Assembly (NCBI GenBank): GCA_001897435.1 | Contig: MKSV01000005.1 | Coordinates: 36,460 to 100,459, forward strand | Origin: Acidobacteriales bacterium 59-55 | GTDB taxonomy: Bacteria > Acidobacteriota > Terriglobia > Terriglobales > Acidobacteriaceae | Length of the DNA stretch: 64,000 bases | Reading direction: 5' to 3' | In this document: positions 19,117 through 28,081 of the stretch, in pieces | Position numbering within the stretch: position 1 is the stretch's first letter | Layout: every line of letters starts with the position of its first letter | Program-made: the position numbers and the translations under genes | Notes under the pieces: model-generated | Told to the model about the DNA's origin: nothing | Databases searched by the model: none | The model's input: the letters and a program-made list of their open reading frames with translations, nothing else

Positions 19117-20703
19117 TTAATGTGCTCCGGCGGGGCCGCGGCCGGGCTTTACCTTCTTGAAGAGCCATACGACGACAATGCAGCCGAAGCTGAGCAGAGA
19201 GAGCCAGCGGAAGATGTCGACGTAGGCCCAGCTTAGTGCCTGGCGCTGGAGTTCGCGGTAGAGCATCGCCTCGGCCGGATGGGCGGCGTTGGCGTGGCCG
19301 AACCAGCCGGTAAGCGCGTGAGTGGTGGCGGCGAGACTGTTCTGGAAGTTCTGGCCGGTTTGCGGAACGGAGTTGGTGATGAAGTTCTGATGGACGTCGG
19401 CGCGCCGGACCAGCAGCGTGGAGGCGAGAGAGATGCCGATGGAGCCGCCGACGTTGCGCATGAGGTTGAAGAGACCGCTGGCGTTGCCGATCTGCTCGTT
19501 GCTCAATGTGCCGTAGGCGGCGGTGTTGATGGGCACGAAGACAAAGCTGAGGCCGAATCCGGTGATGAGAATGGGCAGCAGCAGGGTTGTTGGCGAGATG
19601 TCGAGCGTGATGGAGCCGAAGTAGAGCGTAGTGAGTCCGAAGGTGAAGAAGCCGAAGGTGAGCAGGTAGCGCGGGTCGGCCCGGTTAGACAGATATCCGA
19701 TGATAGGCATGCCGCAGATGGCCCCGATACCGCGCGGCGCGACGACCAATCCCGCAGTGAAGGCGGTATAGCCAAGCAGTTCCTGATAGAAGAGCGGAAG
19801 CACGACCACGGTGGAGTAGATGGCGATGCCGAAGAGGAAGATCAGCGTGGCGCCGATGGCGAAGTTGCGGTCCTTGAGAACCTTAAGATCGACCAGCGTA
19901 TCCTTGTGCGACCAGGAGTGCCAGACAAAGTAGAGGAACGAGACGACGAGTGCGAGCGAGGCCCAACGAACCCAGGTGGCGGCGAACCAGTCGACTTCCT
20001 GTCCCTTGTCGAGGATGATCTGGAGGGCTCCGGTCCAGATGACGAGCGCTGCGAATCCGTAACGGTCGAAGAAGGGCGCCTTCCTGTCCTTGATGTAGGA
20101 CGGATCGTGGACGAAGCGGTTGATCATGTAGAGGGCGAGGATGCCGATGGGAATATTGATGTAGAAGGCGTAGCGCCAGGAGTAGGTGTCGGTAAGCCAG
20201 CCGCCGAGGGTGGGGCCGAGGACAGGGGCGACGACGACTCCGAAGGCGAAGACGGCCATCGCGGCTCCGCGTTTTTTGGGCGGGAACGATTCGAGCAGGA
20301 TGGCCTGCGAGAGCGGCTGCAGCGCTCCGCCGCCAGCGCCCTGAACGATGCGGGCGATCAACATGAAGGCGAGGGTGGGAGCAGCTCCGCAGGCAAAGCT
20401 GGAGATGGTAAAGATAAGGACACAGGACATGAGGAAGTTCTTGCGTCCGAATTTCAACGAGCACCAGTGGCTGGCAGGCAGGACGATAGCGTTGGCGACC
20501 AGGTAGCTGGTGAGAACCCAGGTGGCCTCGTCGGTAGTAGCCGAGAGCGAGCCGCCAATGTAGGGTAGAGCGACGGCCGCGATAGAGGTGTCGAGTACCT
20601 CCATGAAAGTAGCCAGCATGACGGCTGCGGCGATGAGCCAGGGATTGACTCCCTGGGTGACCTGGGCGGACTGGTCAAGCGGCGCTGTGGCGGATGCGGC
20701 CAT
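19117..20703 (-). CDS. DHA2-family (EmrB/QacA-type) drug:H+ antiporter
   Basis: 528 residues with 14 predicted membrane spans. Seen: the antiporter motif in LDTSIAAVALPYIGGSLSATTDEATWVLTSYLVANAIVLP (helix 1 and loop), GRKNFL after helix 2, and FAFGVVVAPVLGPTLGGWLTDTYSWRYAFYINIPIG, which is motif C of the 14-helix family. This class exports hydrophobic drugs across the inner membrane in exchange for protons, often with an EmrA-type membrane-fusion protein. No such partner gene is next to it. It is convergent with the pseudopilin gene, 27 bp apart. Confidence 0.92.
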   Translation of the reverse strand: MAASATAPLDQSAQVTQGVNPWLIAAAVMLATFMEVLDTSIAAVALPYIGGSLSATTDEATWVLTSYLVANAIVLPASHWCSLKFGRKNFLMSCVLIFTISSFACGAAPTLAFMLIARIVQGAGGGALQPLSQAILLESFPPKKRGAAMAVFAFGVVVAPVLGPTLGGWLTDTYSWRYAFYINIPIGILALYMINRFVHDPSYIKDRKAPFFDRYGFAALVIWTGALQIILDKGQEVDWFAATWVRWASLALVVSFLYFVWHSWSHKDTLVDLKVLKDRNFAIGATLIFLFGIAIYSTVVVLPLFYQELLGYTAFTAGLVVAPRGIGAICGMPIIGYLSNRADPRYLLTFGFFTFGLTTLYFGSITLDISPTTLLLPILITGFGLSFVFVPINTAAYGTLSNEQIGNASGLFNLMRNVGGSIGISLASTLLVRRADVHQNFITNSVPQTGQNFQNSLAATTHALTGWFGHANAAHPAEAMLYRELQRQALSWAYVDIFRWLSLLSFGCIVVVWLFKKVKPGRGPAGAH

Positions 20704-21016
20704 TCGCTAATCTACATCCTTCGACGGTGTTTGGCGTAAAAAGCGCTCGGTTTGGGGAGAAGTAGTTCGTTTAAGCACACATAGTTAGAGGCGCGAACAT
20801 GGTCCTTTGATGCAAAGTTTACTTGAGGGCGGCGCTGCATGATGAGCTTCCCGTGAAAAACGATGCAGAATTTTCAAAGGAAAGCGGAGTCCTGAATCCG
20901 TCCCGCGATTGCCGTAGATGTTGGAGAGAAAAAACAACTGGCCATCCCCTGTAGATTATGTGGGATGGCCAGCCGGTTTTTTGTTCATGCTTTCGTTCAG
21001 GTCTTGGTTTCTCCCT
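20704..21016. other. Intergenic region upstream of the DHA2 exporter
   Basis: About 310 bp. The only clear structure is the bidirectional terminator at 20938-20982. No protein-like frame is seen. The part next to 20703 presumably holds the exporter promoter, but no clear -10/-35 pair is evident on the minus strand. Confidence 0.5.
20938..20982 (-). terminator. Bidirectional terminator below the GH51 gene
   Basis: A perfect 11-bp stem, CTGGCCATCCC at 20938-20948 and GGGATGGCCAG at 20962-20972, is flanked by AAAAAA on one side and TTTTTT (20977-20982) on the other. It lies 35 bp past the GH51 stop codon and can work in both directions. Confidence 0.85.
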
Positions 21017-22918
21017 CTAGTCCAGATCAATGTCGAGAATCTGGATAGCGTAAGCCGGAACGGTGTGGGTGAAGGAAGAGGCGGCATTGGAGATTGAACT
21101 GACGACAGGGACGATCCGGGTGCGGTCGGTGATGGAGTTGGTCGCCTCCGGCGTGAGCGCGCTCAGCGTGGTGAGAGCAGCCTTGCTGTGGACGCCCTTC
21201 GCCCCGGAGAGGTCGATCTTGACGGCTTGCGGGTGAGATGAACCGTTGACCAGCTTGACGATGACGCGATGGCGCTTCGAGTCGAGAGTTGCCGACTCGA
21301 AGAAACGCGGATTGGCGGCGTCGAGCCTGGCGTCGAGAATATGGTCGCCGAGGTGCTCGTTGAACATGACCTGGGCGTAGTAGCTGGGCGAACCGTAGCT
21401 GTGGAGGGCATCGTAGCCGATCAGGTCACTGGGCCACTGCATTCCTCCGGGGTTGACGTTGACGAACAGGGGAGCGTAGCTGGCGAGGACGATGATGTCG
21501 CTGTTGCGCTCCATGCCGGTCATCCAGGCGGCGTCGCCGAGAGCGGCACCGAAGTTGGAGGTGGGAGAGCCTTCGCGGGTGGCCCACTCGCCGACCATGA
21601 TCTTGGGTCCGTTGCGATCGGTCTTGTCGTAGTGGTGGACGTCCTCAAAGAAGCCTTGGGCTGAACGATAGAAGTGGTCGTCGATGATGTCGGGGCGGAT
21701 GCCGGTGACGGGTGCGGTGGCGATGATTTGCAGATTGGGATAGGCGGCCTTGATGGCCTTGTAGAACTGGGCGTAGCGTCCGCTGTAGCTGCCGGATTTA
21801 TCGAACCAGTCCTCGTTGCCGACCTCGATGTAGTTGAGCTTGAACGGCTCGGGATGACCGTCCTTGGCGCGGATGGCTCCCCACTTGGTGGAGGTGCTGC
21901 CTGTGGCGTACTCGATCTCGTCGAGGGCATCCTGAACATAGGGTTCAAGGGCGGGGCCGGGATCGACGTGCTCCTGGCGCATGGAGTAGCCGGCATACAC
22001 GGCTAGCAGAGGCTGCATGTGCAGGTCTTCACACCAGTTGAAGAATTCGAGCAGACCGAGACCGTCGGAGGAGTGGTAGTTCCAAGGGCTGGGATGGGTG
22101 GGGCGGTCGACCTGCGAGCCGATGGTCTTCTTCCACTCGTAGCGCTCGTTGATATGGTCGCCTTCGAGGTAATTGCCGCCGGGGAAACGCAGAAAGGCGG
22201 GATGCATGGCGGCGAGCTTCTCCATCAGATCGACGCGGTTGCCGTTGGCACGGTTCTTATAAGTCGGCGGGAAGAGGGAGACGAGCGAGAACCAGGCGGT
22301 TCCGGGATGGTCGACCGAGAGCGTGAGATGGTTGGCGGCAGAGGCGATGACGGAGCCGGTCTTGAGCGTGTACTCGTAGCGCTTCCATTCGCTGCTGAGG
22401 GCCGGAACGGTGGCGGTGGCGGCGACGGCTCCCGTGTTGTCGTTGATGAGTCGAACTGTCACGGCGCCGATGCCGGCGCTGTCAGCCTTGGCGTAGAAGG
22501 AGCCCTTGTATTGCGTGGACGGACGGACGGCGATACCCCAGAAGCCTCCGTTGACGATGCCGGCCTCGGACTTCGGGGCGGCGCTCTCGACCGTTAGCTT
22601 GAGGCTGAGAGGCAGTGCCTCGCTGGGGCCGGTGGTCTTGTCGATCGCCATGGCGGCGCGTGCATTGCCATTCTGCAGGATGGTCCAGCCTGCGGTGCTG
22701 GGACCGCGGTTGGTCTGGAAGGTGCGGTTGCTCACCAGTTCGGCATAGAGGCCGCCATCATAGGAGTAGTTGATCTCTTCCGTCATGAGGCCGTAGAGGG
22801 TGGGACTGACGGCGGCGATGGGCTTGGCAGTGTCGATGGTAAGCGTAGCGGGCTGCTGGGCGAGGAGGGCAAGCGGCAGGCCGACGAGGAAGACGGCAGC
22901 AAGTTTTTCGAAGCGCAT
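21017..22918 (-). CDS. Secreted alpha-L-arabinofuranosidase (GH51)
   Basis: 633 residues with a signal peptide (MRFEKLAAVFLVGLPLALLAQQ). An N-terminal carbohydrate-binding-like beta domain (about residues 60-215) comes first. The TIM barrel follows, with LRFPGGNYLEGDHINERYEWK, the acid/base Glu in NYIEVGNEDWF and the nucleophile Glu in IMVGEWATREG. A C-terminal beta domain closes the protein. Family enzymes release arabinose from arabinan, arabinoxylan or arabinogalactan. Export suggests action on plant polymers in the periplasm or outside, in keeping with a soil lifestyle. The gene stands alone between a terminator and a divergent-free gap of about 130 bp. Confidence 0.92.
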   Translation of the reverse strand: MRFEKLAAVFLVGLPLALLAQQPATLTIDTAKPIAAVSPTLYGLMTEEINYSYDGGLYAELVSNRTFQTNRGPSTAGWTILQNGNARAAMAIDKTTGPSEALPLSLKLTVESAAPKSEAGIVNGGFWGIAVRPSTQYKGSFYAKADSAGIGAVTVRLINDNTGAVAATATVPALSSEWKRYEYTLKTGSVIASAANHLTLSVDHPGTAWFSLVSLFPPTYKNRANGNRVDLMEKLAAMHPAFLRFPGGNYLEGDHINERYEWKKTIGSQVDRPTHPSPWNYHSSDGLGLLEFFNWCEDLHMQPLLAVYAGYSMRQEHVDPGPALEPYVQDALDEIEYATGSTSTKWGAIRAKDGHPEPFKLNYIEVGNEDWFDKSGSYSGRYAQFYKAIKAAYPNLQIIATAPVTGIRPDIIDDHFYRSAQGFFEDVHHYDKTDRNGPKIMVGEWATREGSPTSNFGAALGDAAWMTGMERNSDIIVLASYAPLFVNVNPGGMQWPSDLIGYDALHSYGSPSYYAQVMFNEHLGDHILDARLDAANPRFFESATLDSKRHRVIVKLVNGSSHPQAVKIDLSGAKGVHSKAALTTLSALTPEATNSITDRTRIVPVVSSISNAASSFTHTVPAYAIQILDIDLD

Positions 22919-23050
22919 GGATGATCGTCCTTCTTACGGGTAATAGATAGCGGGCAAAATCTTTAGAGATTGAGAGAACGTTTACTTTCTGGTGCACAAC
23001 GATGCTAACCGAAGAAGAAGACTTCTGGCTTGCAGATGCGCCAATTCGGA

Positions 23051-23698
23051 TTAATTAATCGCCGGGTCGCGGGGAAGAAATTGGGAGGAGGGAAAGCCGT
23101 TGAAGCGGAGGATGAGACAGTTTCGTGCCTCGCCGATGTAGAGAGCGGCTTCGCGGAAGATGCTGTATTCGGGAGGCCAGTGGGCGGCGTGGGTGCGCCA
23201 GTTAATATAGAGGCCGGGTTGGTCGACGTTAAGGGTGTTGACGATCAGGGCGGCGCGGGGGAGATGGCTGGGAGAACTGACGATTTCGGCCGAGTTCCAG
23301 CCGTGGTCGTGCATGATGCGGGCCGAATAGTAGATGTTCTGGATGGTGTTGTGGGCCTGGACATCTTCGAGAATCGCCGATGCCGGCACACCCTGGCTTC
23401 GGGCCAGTTGCGCCATGACATCGGCTTCAATGTATTGATTATGGGCAGAGGTGCCGGACATGATGATGTATGGGGCAACTCCAGCTTTGTACTCGCGGAC
23501 AGCTTCGAGGACGCGTTCGCGCTGCTCGGGCGTGGGGGTGCCGTCGGAGTTGGCGGGATAACCGAGGACGATGATCGCATCGAAGCGGGTGGCGGCAGTA
23601 TTGTGCGTGGGGATGGTGAGATAGACCCCTGCCGTAAGCAGTGCGATGGCAAAGACAACTGCGAAGAGGTAGAAGAGCACTCGGTTGAGGAGCTTCAC
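23051..23698 (-). CDS. YdcF/SanA-like (DUF218) membrane-anchored protein
   Basis: 215 residues. One N-terminal membrane helix (NRVLFYLFAVVFAIALLTAGVYL) is followed by the DUF218 fold: FDAIIVLGYPANSDGTPTPEQRERVLEAV, YIIMSGTSAHNQYIEADVMAQLA, a DVQAHNTIQNIYYSARIM segment in place of the usual ExxSxxTxEN, and VSSPSHLPRAALI. Members are periplasmic-facing proteins linked to envelope barrier function; the biochemical activity is not settled. It is 93 bp downstream of the DUF3106 gene on the same strand. Confidence 0.8.
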   Translation of the reverse strand: MKLLNRVLFYLFAVVFAIALLTAGVYLTIPTHNTAATRFDAIIVLGYPANSDGTPTPEQRERVLEAVREYKAGVAPYIIMSGTSAHNQYIEADVMAQLARSQGVPASAILEDVQAHNTIQNIYYSARIMHDHGWNSAEIVSSPSHLPRAALIVNTLNVDQPGLYINWRTHAAHWPPEYSIFREAALYIGEARNCLILRFNGFPSSQFLPRDPAIN

Positions 23699-23791
23699 GA
23701 GATAAGGGTATCAGGCGAGGGCTCGCCTGCCTGAGCAATTCTGCCTCGGAATGCCTGGGCGGCATTCACCTCGATGTCTGAATAACGCGCT

Positions 23792-24490
23792 TTATCTGTT
23801 GGGCGGAGCGCCTCCACCCTGCTGCGGAGAGGGCAGGTAGGGTTCGACGGTGAGCAGGTCGGAGAGAGTTCTGCGCTCCTGATCGGAGAACTGCCCGCGA
23901 AAACGATTGGAATTGAGAACGGATTGCTGCTGCGACGGAGGAACCGAGCGAAGTTCGCGGAAGGCCTGGGCGACGGCACGACGGCGGTCATCGGGCAGGA
24001 CCCCGAGCTGATGCATGGCACCGCGCCATTGCTGCCGCTGTGGCGGCGTTAGACGCTCGATCGCTTCATTGCGTTCAATCAGTCTCCGGCGTTGTTCCGG
24101 AGGCATATTGTTGAGCTGGGTCAGACGGTTGCGCAGATGCTGCTGGGTCTGGGGCGGAAGCCGGCGAAAGCCCGGCTCATTGCCCAGGGCTCGCTGCTGC
24201 TGGTCGAGCGGGAGATTGCCGTGGCGGCTCATCCACTGCTCAAGGTGTTCCTGCTGTCCCGATCCACGGCGTCCCTCATTCGGCATCCGCTGTCCCGGGT
24301 TGGGACGGGGTGGTGCCTGATTCCTCCCCTGATCTCTCATAGGCCTTTGCATCTGCCGCTGCTCGCGTTGCGAACCTTGCTCGCGCCTAGAACCGCGATC
24401 GGGCGGCGCCGCGAGCGACGGCACGGCCGTCATGAGGATCAGCGCAAGTGCCGATTGGAAGAGGCCTCGGGATTTGACTGAAAAGAGCAT
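23792..24490 (-). CDS. DUF3106 protein, exported, Arg/Gln-rich
   Basis: 232 residues from the ATG at 24490, which starts a good signal peptide (MLFSVKSRGLFQSALALILM then AVPSLAAPPD); an in-frame ATG at 24535 adds 15 residues. Neither start has an obvious ribosome-binding site. After a Gln/Arg/Pro-rich segment come repeated DUF3106 units of the type LPLDQQQRALGNEPGFRRLPPQTQQHL and MPPEQRRRLIERNEAIERLTPPQRQQW. This is the LxxxQRxxL pattern of short helices also found in CpxP/Spy-like periplasmic proteins. Function is unknown. Placement after a sigma/anti-sigma pair suggests it belongs to an envelope-stress output. Confidence 0.75.
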   Translation of the reverse strand: MLFSVKSRGLFQSALALILMTAVPSLAAPPDRGSRREQGSQREQRQMQRPMRDQGRNQAPPRPNPGQRMPNEGRRGSGQQEHLEQWMSRHGNLPLDQQQRALGNEPGFRRLPPQTQQHLRNRLTQLNNMPPEQRRRLIERNEAIERLTPPQRQQWRGAMHQLGVLPDDRRRAVAQAFRELRSVPPSQQQSVLNSNRFRGQFSDQERRTLSDLLTVEPYLPSPQQGGGAPPNR

Positions 24491-24597
24491 GGCTGTCAGG
24501 CGAGGGCTGTAAAACTTGTGCGTCGGCGAACTCATAGCCTGGGCAAGATGATTATGCTTTATTCTCCTCCATCATAAACACAGGGAAATACGTGGAG

Positions 24598-25113
24598 TTA
24601 GCTTCTGGGAGGCGTGGCGACGACGCTGTCTATGCTGGACGAACCGTCGTCCTGAAGGAGCAGGCTCATTGTTTGCAGCGCCTGGTCATTCTTGTCGAGA
24701 ATCTGCAGGTCATTCACCGTGGCGGAGACAGGCGCCTTGTCCGGATAGGGAAATCCGGAGAGGTCTGCAAAGGTTCCACCGGCTACCAGAAGAACGAGAG
24801 CAAGCGCACCTGCGACTACCGGGCGAAACTGCCGGCCGGTATTGAAGAGAAGGCGGCTTCTCATACGCTCAAACCATCCGGCAGCGGGGAGGGCCTGCTC
24901 TTCGCGCAGGCGGACGGCCAGCTTCTGGTCGAAATAAGGCGACGGCTCCGGCGCCTGCCAGCTATCGAGCAGCGTAAAGGTGGCTTCGAGTGACTGGAAC
25001 TCCTCGTTGCAGGCAGGGCAGGACTTCAAATGCTCGCGAACGCTGGCATTGGACGGCGCAGCCGGATCGAGCAGGAGTTCGGGAAGAGCGGATTTGTAGT
25101 CGTGGCAGATCAT
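24598..25113 (-). CDS. Zinc-finger anti-sigma factor
   Basis: 171 residues. The N-terminal domain has the zf-HC2/ZAS pattern: MICHDYKSALPELLL, then REHLKSCPACNEEF with HxxxCxxC. A single membrane helix follows (PVVAGALALVLLVAGGTFA, about residues 98-116), then a short periplasmic tail. Such proteins hold an ECF-type sigma factor at the membrane until a signal triggers release. It starts 84 bp after the sigma-factor stop codon, in the usual order and probably in the same transcript. The DUF3106 gene follows after 62 bp. Confidence 0.88.
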   Translation of the reverse strand: MICHDYKSALPELLLDPAAPSNASVREHLKSCPACNEEFQSLEATFTLLDSWQAPEPSPYFDQKLAVRLREEQALPAAGWFERMRSRLLFNTGRQFRPVVAGALALVLLVAGGTFADLSGFPYPDKAPVSATVNDLQILDKNDQALQTMSLLLQDDGSSSIDSVVATPPRS

Positions 25114-25197
25114 GATGACCTTTCCAATGGTTCGTTTCTTACTTTCTTACTTGAGCGCGTCGAATCAATGCCATGCGCGCCTTTGTATTCCTGATAC

Positions 25198-25980
25198 CTA
25201 AATAAAAGACTTCAGTTTGTCCCGCAAGGTTTGGTACGCGCGGAAGAGTAAAGATTTCGTGGCAGACTCGCTCAGCTTGAGCACGTCGCCGATCTGTTTG
25301 TAGTCCATGCCCTCGTATTTATGCATGAGGACGGCCATGCGTTGTCGTTCGGGCAGCGCGAGAACATGCTGCCGGATAGCGTTGAGGCGTTCGCGGCGAA
25401 GAAGATTGGCTTCAGCGCTGGGCGTCGCATCAGCCACGTCCGGCGTCATGCCGGTCTCGGAGTCGGTCTCGTCCAGATACACCATGGAGGCGGCACGCTC
25501 ATGCCGGGTATCCCGGGCATGGTTGACACCGAGGTTGGTGGCAATGCGATAGAGCCATGTGCTGAATCGTGCTTCAGCCCGATAAGTTGCGCGGGAGCGG
25601 TAGACGCGGAGGAAGACCTCCTGGGCAAGCTCTTCGGCGACCGCCTGGTTATGCACCATGCGATACATGAAATGAATGATTGGCTTGCGATACTTCTGGA
25701 TGAGAAAGTCGAACCCGGCCATATCGCCGTCACGCAGCGCAAGCATGATGGCGGCATCGTCCATCTGACTGAAATTGCCGGAGAAACGACGAACTTCGGC
25801 GGTCTGGAGTCCTTCGAGAAGCCTCGGGTTGATTGCCAAGGTAGCCATGTCATCCTTAACCCCGTCTTCGTCCGCAGGTTGCGCTTCCGCATCAAATTCC
25901 GGCAAACTCTCTTCCGCTCTTCCGGTGTCGGGTGAGCCCAGGGAACTGGAAGGGTCGCGGTGGGGAGGGATAGCGGGCAT
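25198..25980 (-). CDS. RNA polymerase sigma factor, ECF/RpoE-like
   Basis: 260 residues from the ATG at 25980; the frame runs upstream to 26154, but that part lies over the tRNA leader region and is not sigma-like. Region 2 is clear: DGDMAGFDFLIQKYRKPIIHFMYRMVHNQAVAEELAQEVFLRVYRSRATYRAEARFSTWLYRIATN. Region 4 is RRERLNAIRQHVLALPERQRMAVLMHKYEGMDYKQIGDVLKLSESATKSLLFRAYQTLRDKL. An 80-residue acidic N-terminal extension precedes region 2, longer than in most ECF factors. The downstream zinc-finger anti-sigma gene fits an RpoE/SigW-type envelope-stress switch. Confidence 0.9.
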   Translation of the reverse strand: MPAIPPHRDPSSSLGSPDTGRAEESLPEFDAEAQPADEDGVKDDMATLAINPRLLEGLQTAEVRRFSGNFSQMDDAAIMLALRDGDMAGFDFLIQKYRKPIIHFMYRMVHNQAVAEELAQEVFLRVYRSRATYRAEARFSTWLYRIATNLGVNHARDTRHERAASMVYLDETDSETGMTPDVADATPSAEANLLRRERLNAIRQHVLALPERQRMAVLMHKYEGMDYKQIGDVLKLSESATKSLLFRAYQTLRDKLKSFI

Positions 25981-26146
25981 GCGCTGGGTTATTGTACCGC
26001 CGGATGGGGTTCTGAAGCAGTGAGTTGCGAGCCTGAATGACTCTCCCCAAAGCTTCGGGCAATATGCATGGCTGGCGACGGGAACAGATGATATTCTTGA
26101 CAAACAGACTCGCCGGAAGGGGTTCAGGTTACTTCTGCTGCGATTC

Positions 26147-26221
26147 GGGCGCATAACTCAGCGGTAGAGTGCCACCTTCACACGGTGGAAGTCGTAGGTT
26201 CGAATCCTGCTGTGCCCACCA
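26147..26221 (+). tRNA. tRNA-Val (anticodon CAC)
   Basis: Acceptor stem GGGCGCA (26147-26153) pairs with TGTGCCC (26211-26217) with one G-U pair. The anticodon loop TTCACAC is closed by CCACC/GGTGG, giving anticodon CAC. The T-loop is GTTCGAATC and CCA is encoded at 26219-26221. An integrase gene ends six bases beyond, so the 3' half of the tRNA is the likely attachment site of the element to the right. Confidence 0.95.
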
Positions 26222-26226
26222 TCAAA

Positions 26227-27444
26227 TCAACAACTTACAGGTGGTGCCACTGAAAAGTTTGTGGCATTTTGTGGCAAATCCACAAAAGACTGTTTTTCAG
26301 ACTCTTTCTCCTCCCCTCCTTTCGTCAACATCAGGTACACCGATCCGACCATCTGCTGGACGCTTGCCGGCAACGCCTGCATGTATTCGTTGGCCGTGGT
26401 GTCGGGCCGCGAATGCCGCAGGTGCGCTTGGATGTCCTTCACCGAACCCATGCTCTGGGCTTGGGTCGCCATCGTCCGGCGGAGAATCTGGAAGTTCAGC
26501 CGCTCGATTCCCAGCGCGTCCGCCAAAGGCTTGAGGACCCGGAACCGGTAATTGGCGGAATCCAGAATGCCGCCGTCCGCGTTGGGGAAGATGAAGTCGT
26601 CGGGCGATACGTCCCCACACTCGACCTTCCATGCTCGGAGTTCGTCAGTGAGTCCTTCCGGAAGGTGGACTTTTGTCAGGCTTCCAGGAGTCTTGCCATA
26701 CGGCCGAAGTTTGCGCCGATAGACGGTCTCGGTGATGAACAACGTATTGTCACCATCGAACGAGCGCCAACGGAGAGCGAACAGCTCGCTCGGGCGAAGC
26801 GCCTCCGTCATATCCAACGCCAGCAGAAGGCGGTCTCTCCGGGCGGCAATCGCCAGAATCGACCACATCTGCTCCCAGGTCAGAACCCGCTTGTCCTTGG
26901 GCCGAAGATTTTTGGGAGTCTTCAGCTTGCGGGTTGGGTCCTTCGCGAGAAACTCCTGCTCGATGGCCTCGTCGAAGATTGACTTCAAGTACGACCGTGC
27001 CTGTTTGACCCGATCCTGACAATAGCGTTCCGCAAGCGCGTTCAGATGCGTCTGCAGCACGAACTTGTCGAGCACGTCCATCGGATAAGGGCCGAACTTG
27101 TCGATGAGGTCCATTTCAATCTGGTCCATCTTCGTCACTGCCGTTTCTGGTCGCCAGTCTCCCTGCCGTAGCGGAAAGTAGCGGTTGCGGACAAACCACT
27201 CGAAGGTGACCGAGCTGTCTTTCAGCACTCTGCCTTCGGGGACCTGCCCATTGCGTTTGGTGATCTCCTCTCGCAGCGCGTTCCGCGCTTTGAGCTTGTT
27301 CATCTGCGTCTTGAGGCCAAGTCGAATCGGGATTTTTTTGACCCGCTCCTCATTGGTCTCTGGATCAAGTACCGTCTCGCGGTAGTACCCGTACCAGTAT
27401 TTGCCGCGAATCGACACCCATCCCGTCTGGTGCGATTTACCCAT
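26227..27444 (-). CDS. int: Tyrosine recombinase (integrase)
   Basis: 405 residues. An N-terminal SAM-like/core-binding region (about residues 75-175) is followed by the catalytic domain. The first Arg is in MTEALRPSELFALRW, then LNFQILRRTMATQAQSMG, HLRHSRPDTTANEYMQAL with the second His and the catalytic Tyr. In the HxxR box the His is replaced by Gln (QILR), which is tolerated in some subgroups. The stop codon lies six bases from the tRNA 3' end, the standard layout for a tRNA-targeting element. It would integrate and, with the small protein at 27487-27813, excise the element. Confidence 0.93.
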   Translation of the reverse strand: MGKSHQTGWVSIRGKYWYGYYRETVLDPETNEERVKKIPIRLGLKTQMNKLKARNALREEITKRNGQVPEGRVLKDSSVTFEWFVRNRYFPLRQGDWRPETAVTKMDQIEMDLIDKFGPYPMDVLDKFVLQTHLNALAERYCQDRVKQARSYLKSIFDEAIEQEFLAKDPTRKLKTPKNLRPKDKRVLTWEQMWSILAIAARRDRLLLALDMTEALRPSELFALRWRSFDGDNTLFITETVYRRKLRPYGKTPGSLTKVHLPEGLTDELRAWKVECGDVSPDDFIFPNADGGILDSANYRFRVLKPLADALGIERLNFQILRRTMATQAQSMGSVKDIQAHLRHSRPDTTANEYMQALPASVQQMVGSVYLMLTKGGEEKESEKQSFVDLPQNATNFSVAPPVSC

Positions 27445-27486
27445 GATTCCTCTGTTTCTGCGGGGAGACAGTGGGCACCCTCTATT

Positions 27487-27813
27487 TTAGACGGCGCGCC
27501 GACGTAGTGCTGTCAACCGTTCGTGTTCGTCGATGAACATTTCGATTCCGCTGGCACGGTAGCGTAGTGTTCCGTCTCCCATGCGAATCACCGGAAGCAA
27601 GGGCTTCTTCCTTGAGGAGTGATCCCAGACCCAATCGGTGCTGACGTTGAGTCGCTTGGCTACGTCCTCGGCAGTGAGCAGCGACTCAACTTCCGTCAAG
27701 CTTCTGGGAGGTTTTCGTAAGGGCGAGTTTGTTTGCTGATCGTTGGGAAATTGTGCGATTCCATTTGACTCACGTCTACCAATCGAATGAGAAACTGGAG
27801 AGCTTCTGTCCAT
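27487..27813 (-). CDS. Excisionase-like MerR-fold DNA-binding protein
   Basis: 108 residues from the ATG at 27813, four bases after GAGGTG; another ATG is at 27825. The core LLTAEDVAKRLNVSTDWVWDHSSRKKPLLPVIRMGDGTLRYRASGIEMFIDEHE is a winged-helix HTH_17/excisionase domain: a helix-turn-helix followed by a wing that ends in the RYRxSxIExFI motif. It lies 43 bp upstream of the integrase on the same strand. Proteins of this type bend DNA at the attachment site and favour excision, and may also repress integrase. The first 35 residues are polar and not conserved. Confidence 0.82.
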   Translation of the reverse strand: MDRSSPVSHSIGRRESNGIAQFPNDQQTNSPLRKPPRSLTEVESLLTAEDVAKRLNVSTDWVWDHSSRKKPLLPVIRMGDGTLRYRASGIEMFIDEHERLTALRRRAV

Positions 27814-28081
27814 TGGGCACCTCATGCCGTCTTGCTGGTTCGAGCTTGACGGTGCCGCGACTGCGAGTCCAATACTTCTTATCTATATCGCCCAAGGTTT
27901 TATCTATGGCATTTTCGAGAGACGCTAATAGACGACAGTCACTTTAAGGTTTCCGGTTACGATCCGGTGCCTTATTGACACTTCCGGTTCGATTCCAAAA
28001 CATAGTTATGGTCATCTGTTTTACCGCGCAGTGTTTCAGTGGAGTCAGCGGAATCGACAGCAGCCAGCGGAGTATTAGGCC

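Noticed and set aside
19279..20568. 429-codon plus-strand frame opposite the DHA2 exporter
   Set aside because: Glu/Gly/Asp-rich translation without a domain; it is the reverse of hydrophobic codons in the transporter.
26160..26221. Search for a second copy of the tRNA-Val 3' end as attR
   Set aside because: No second copy was noticed by eye in 26.2-64 kb; the right end is assumed to be outside the window.
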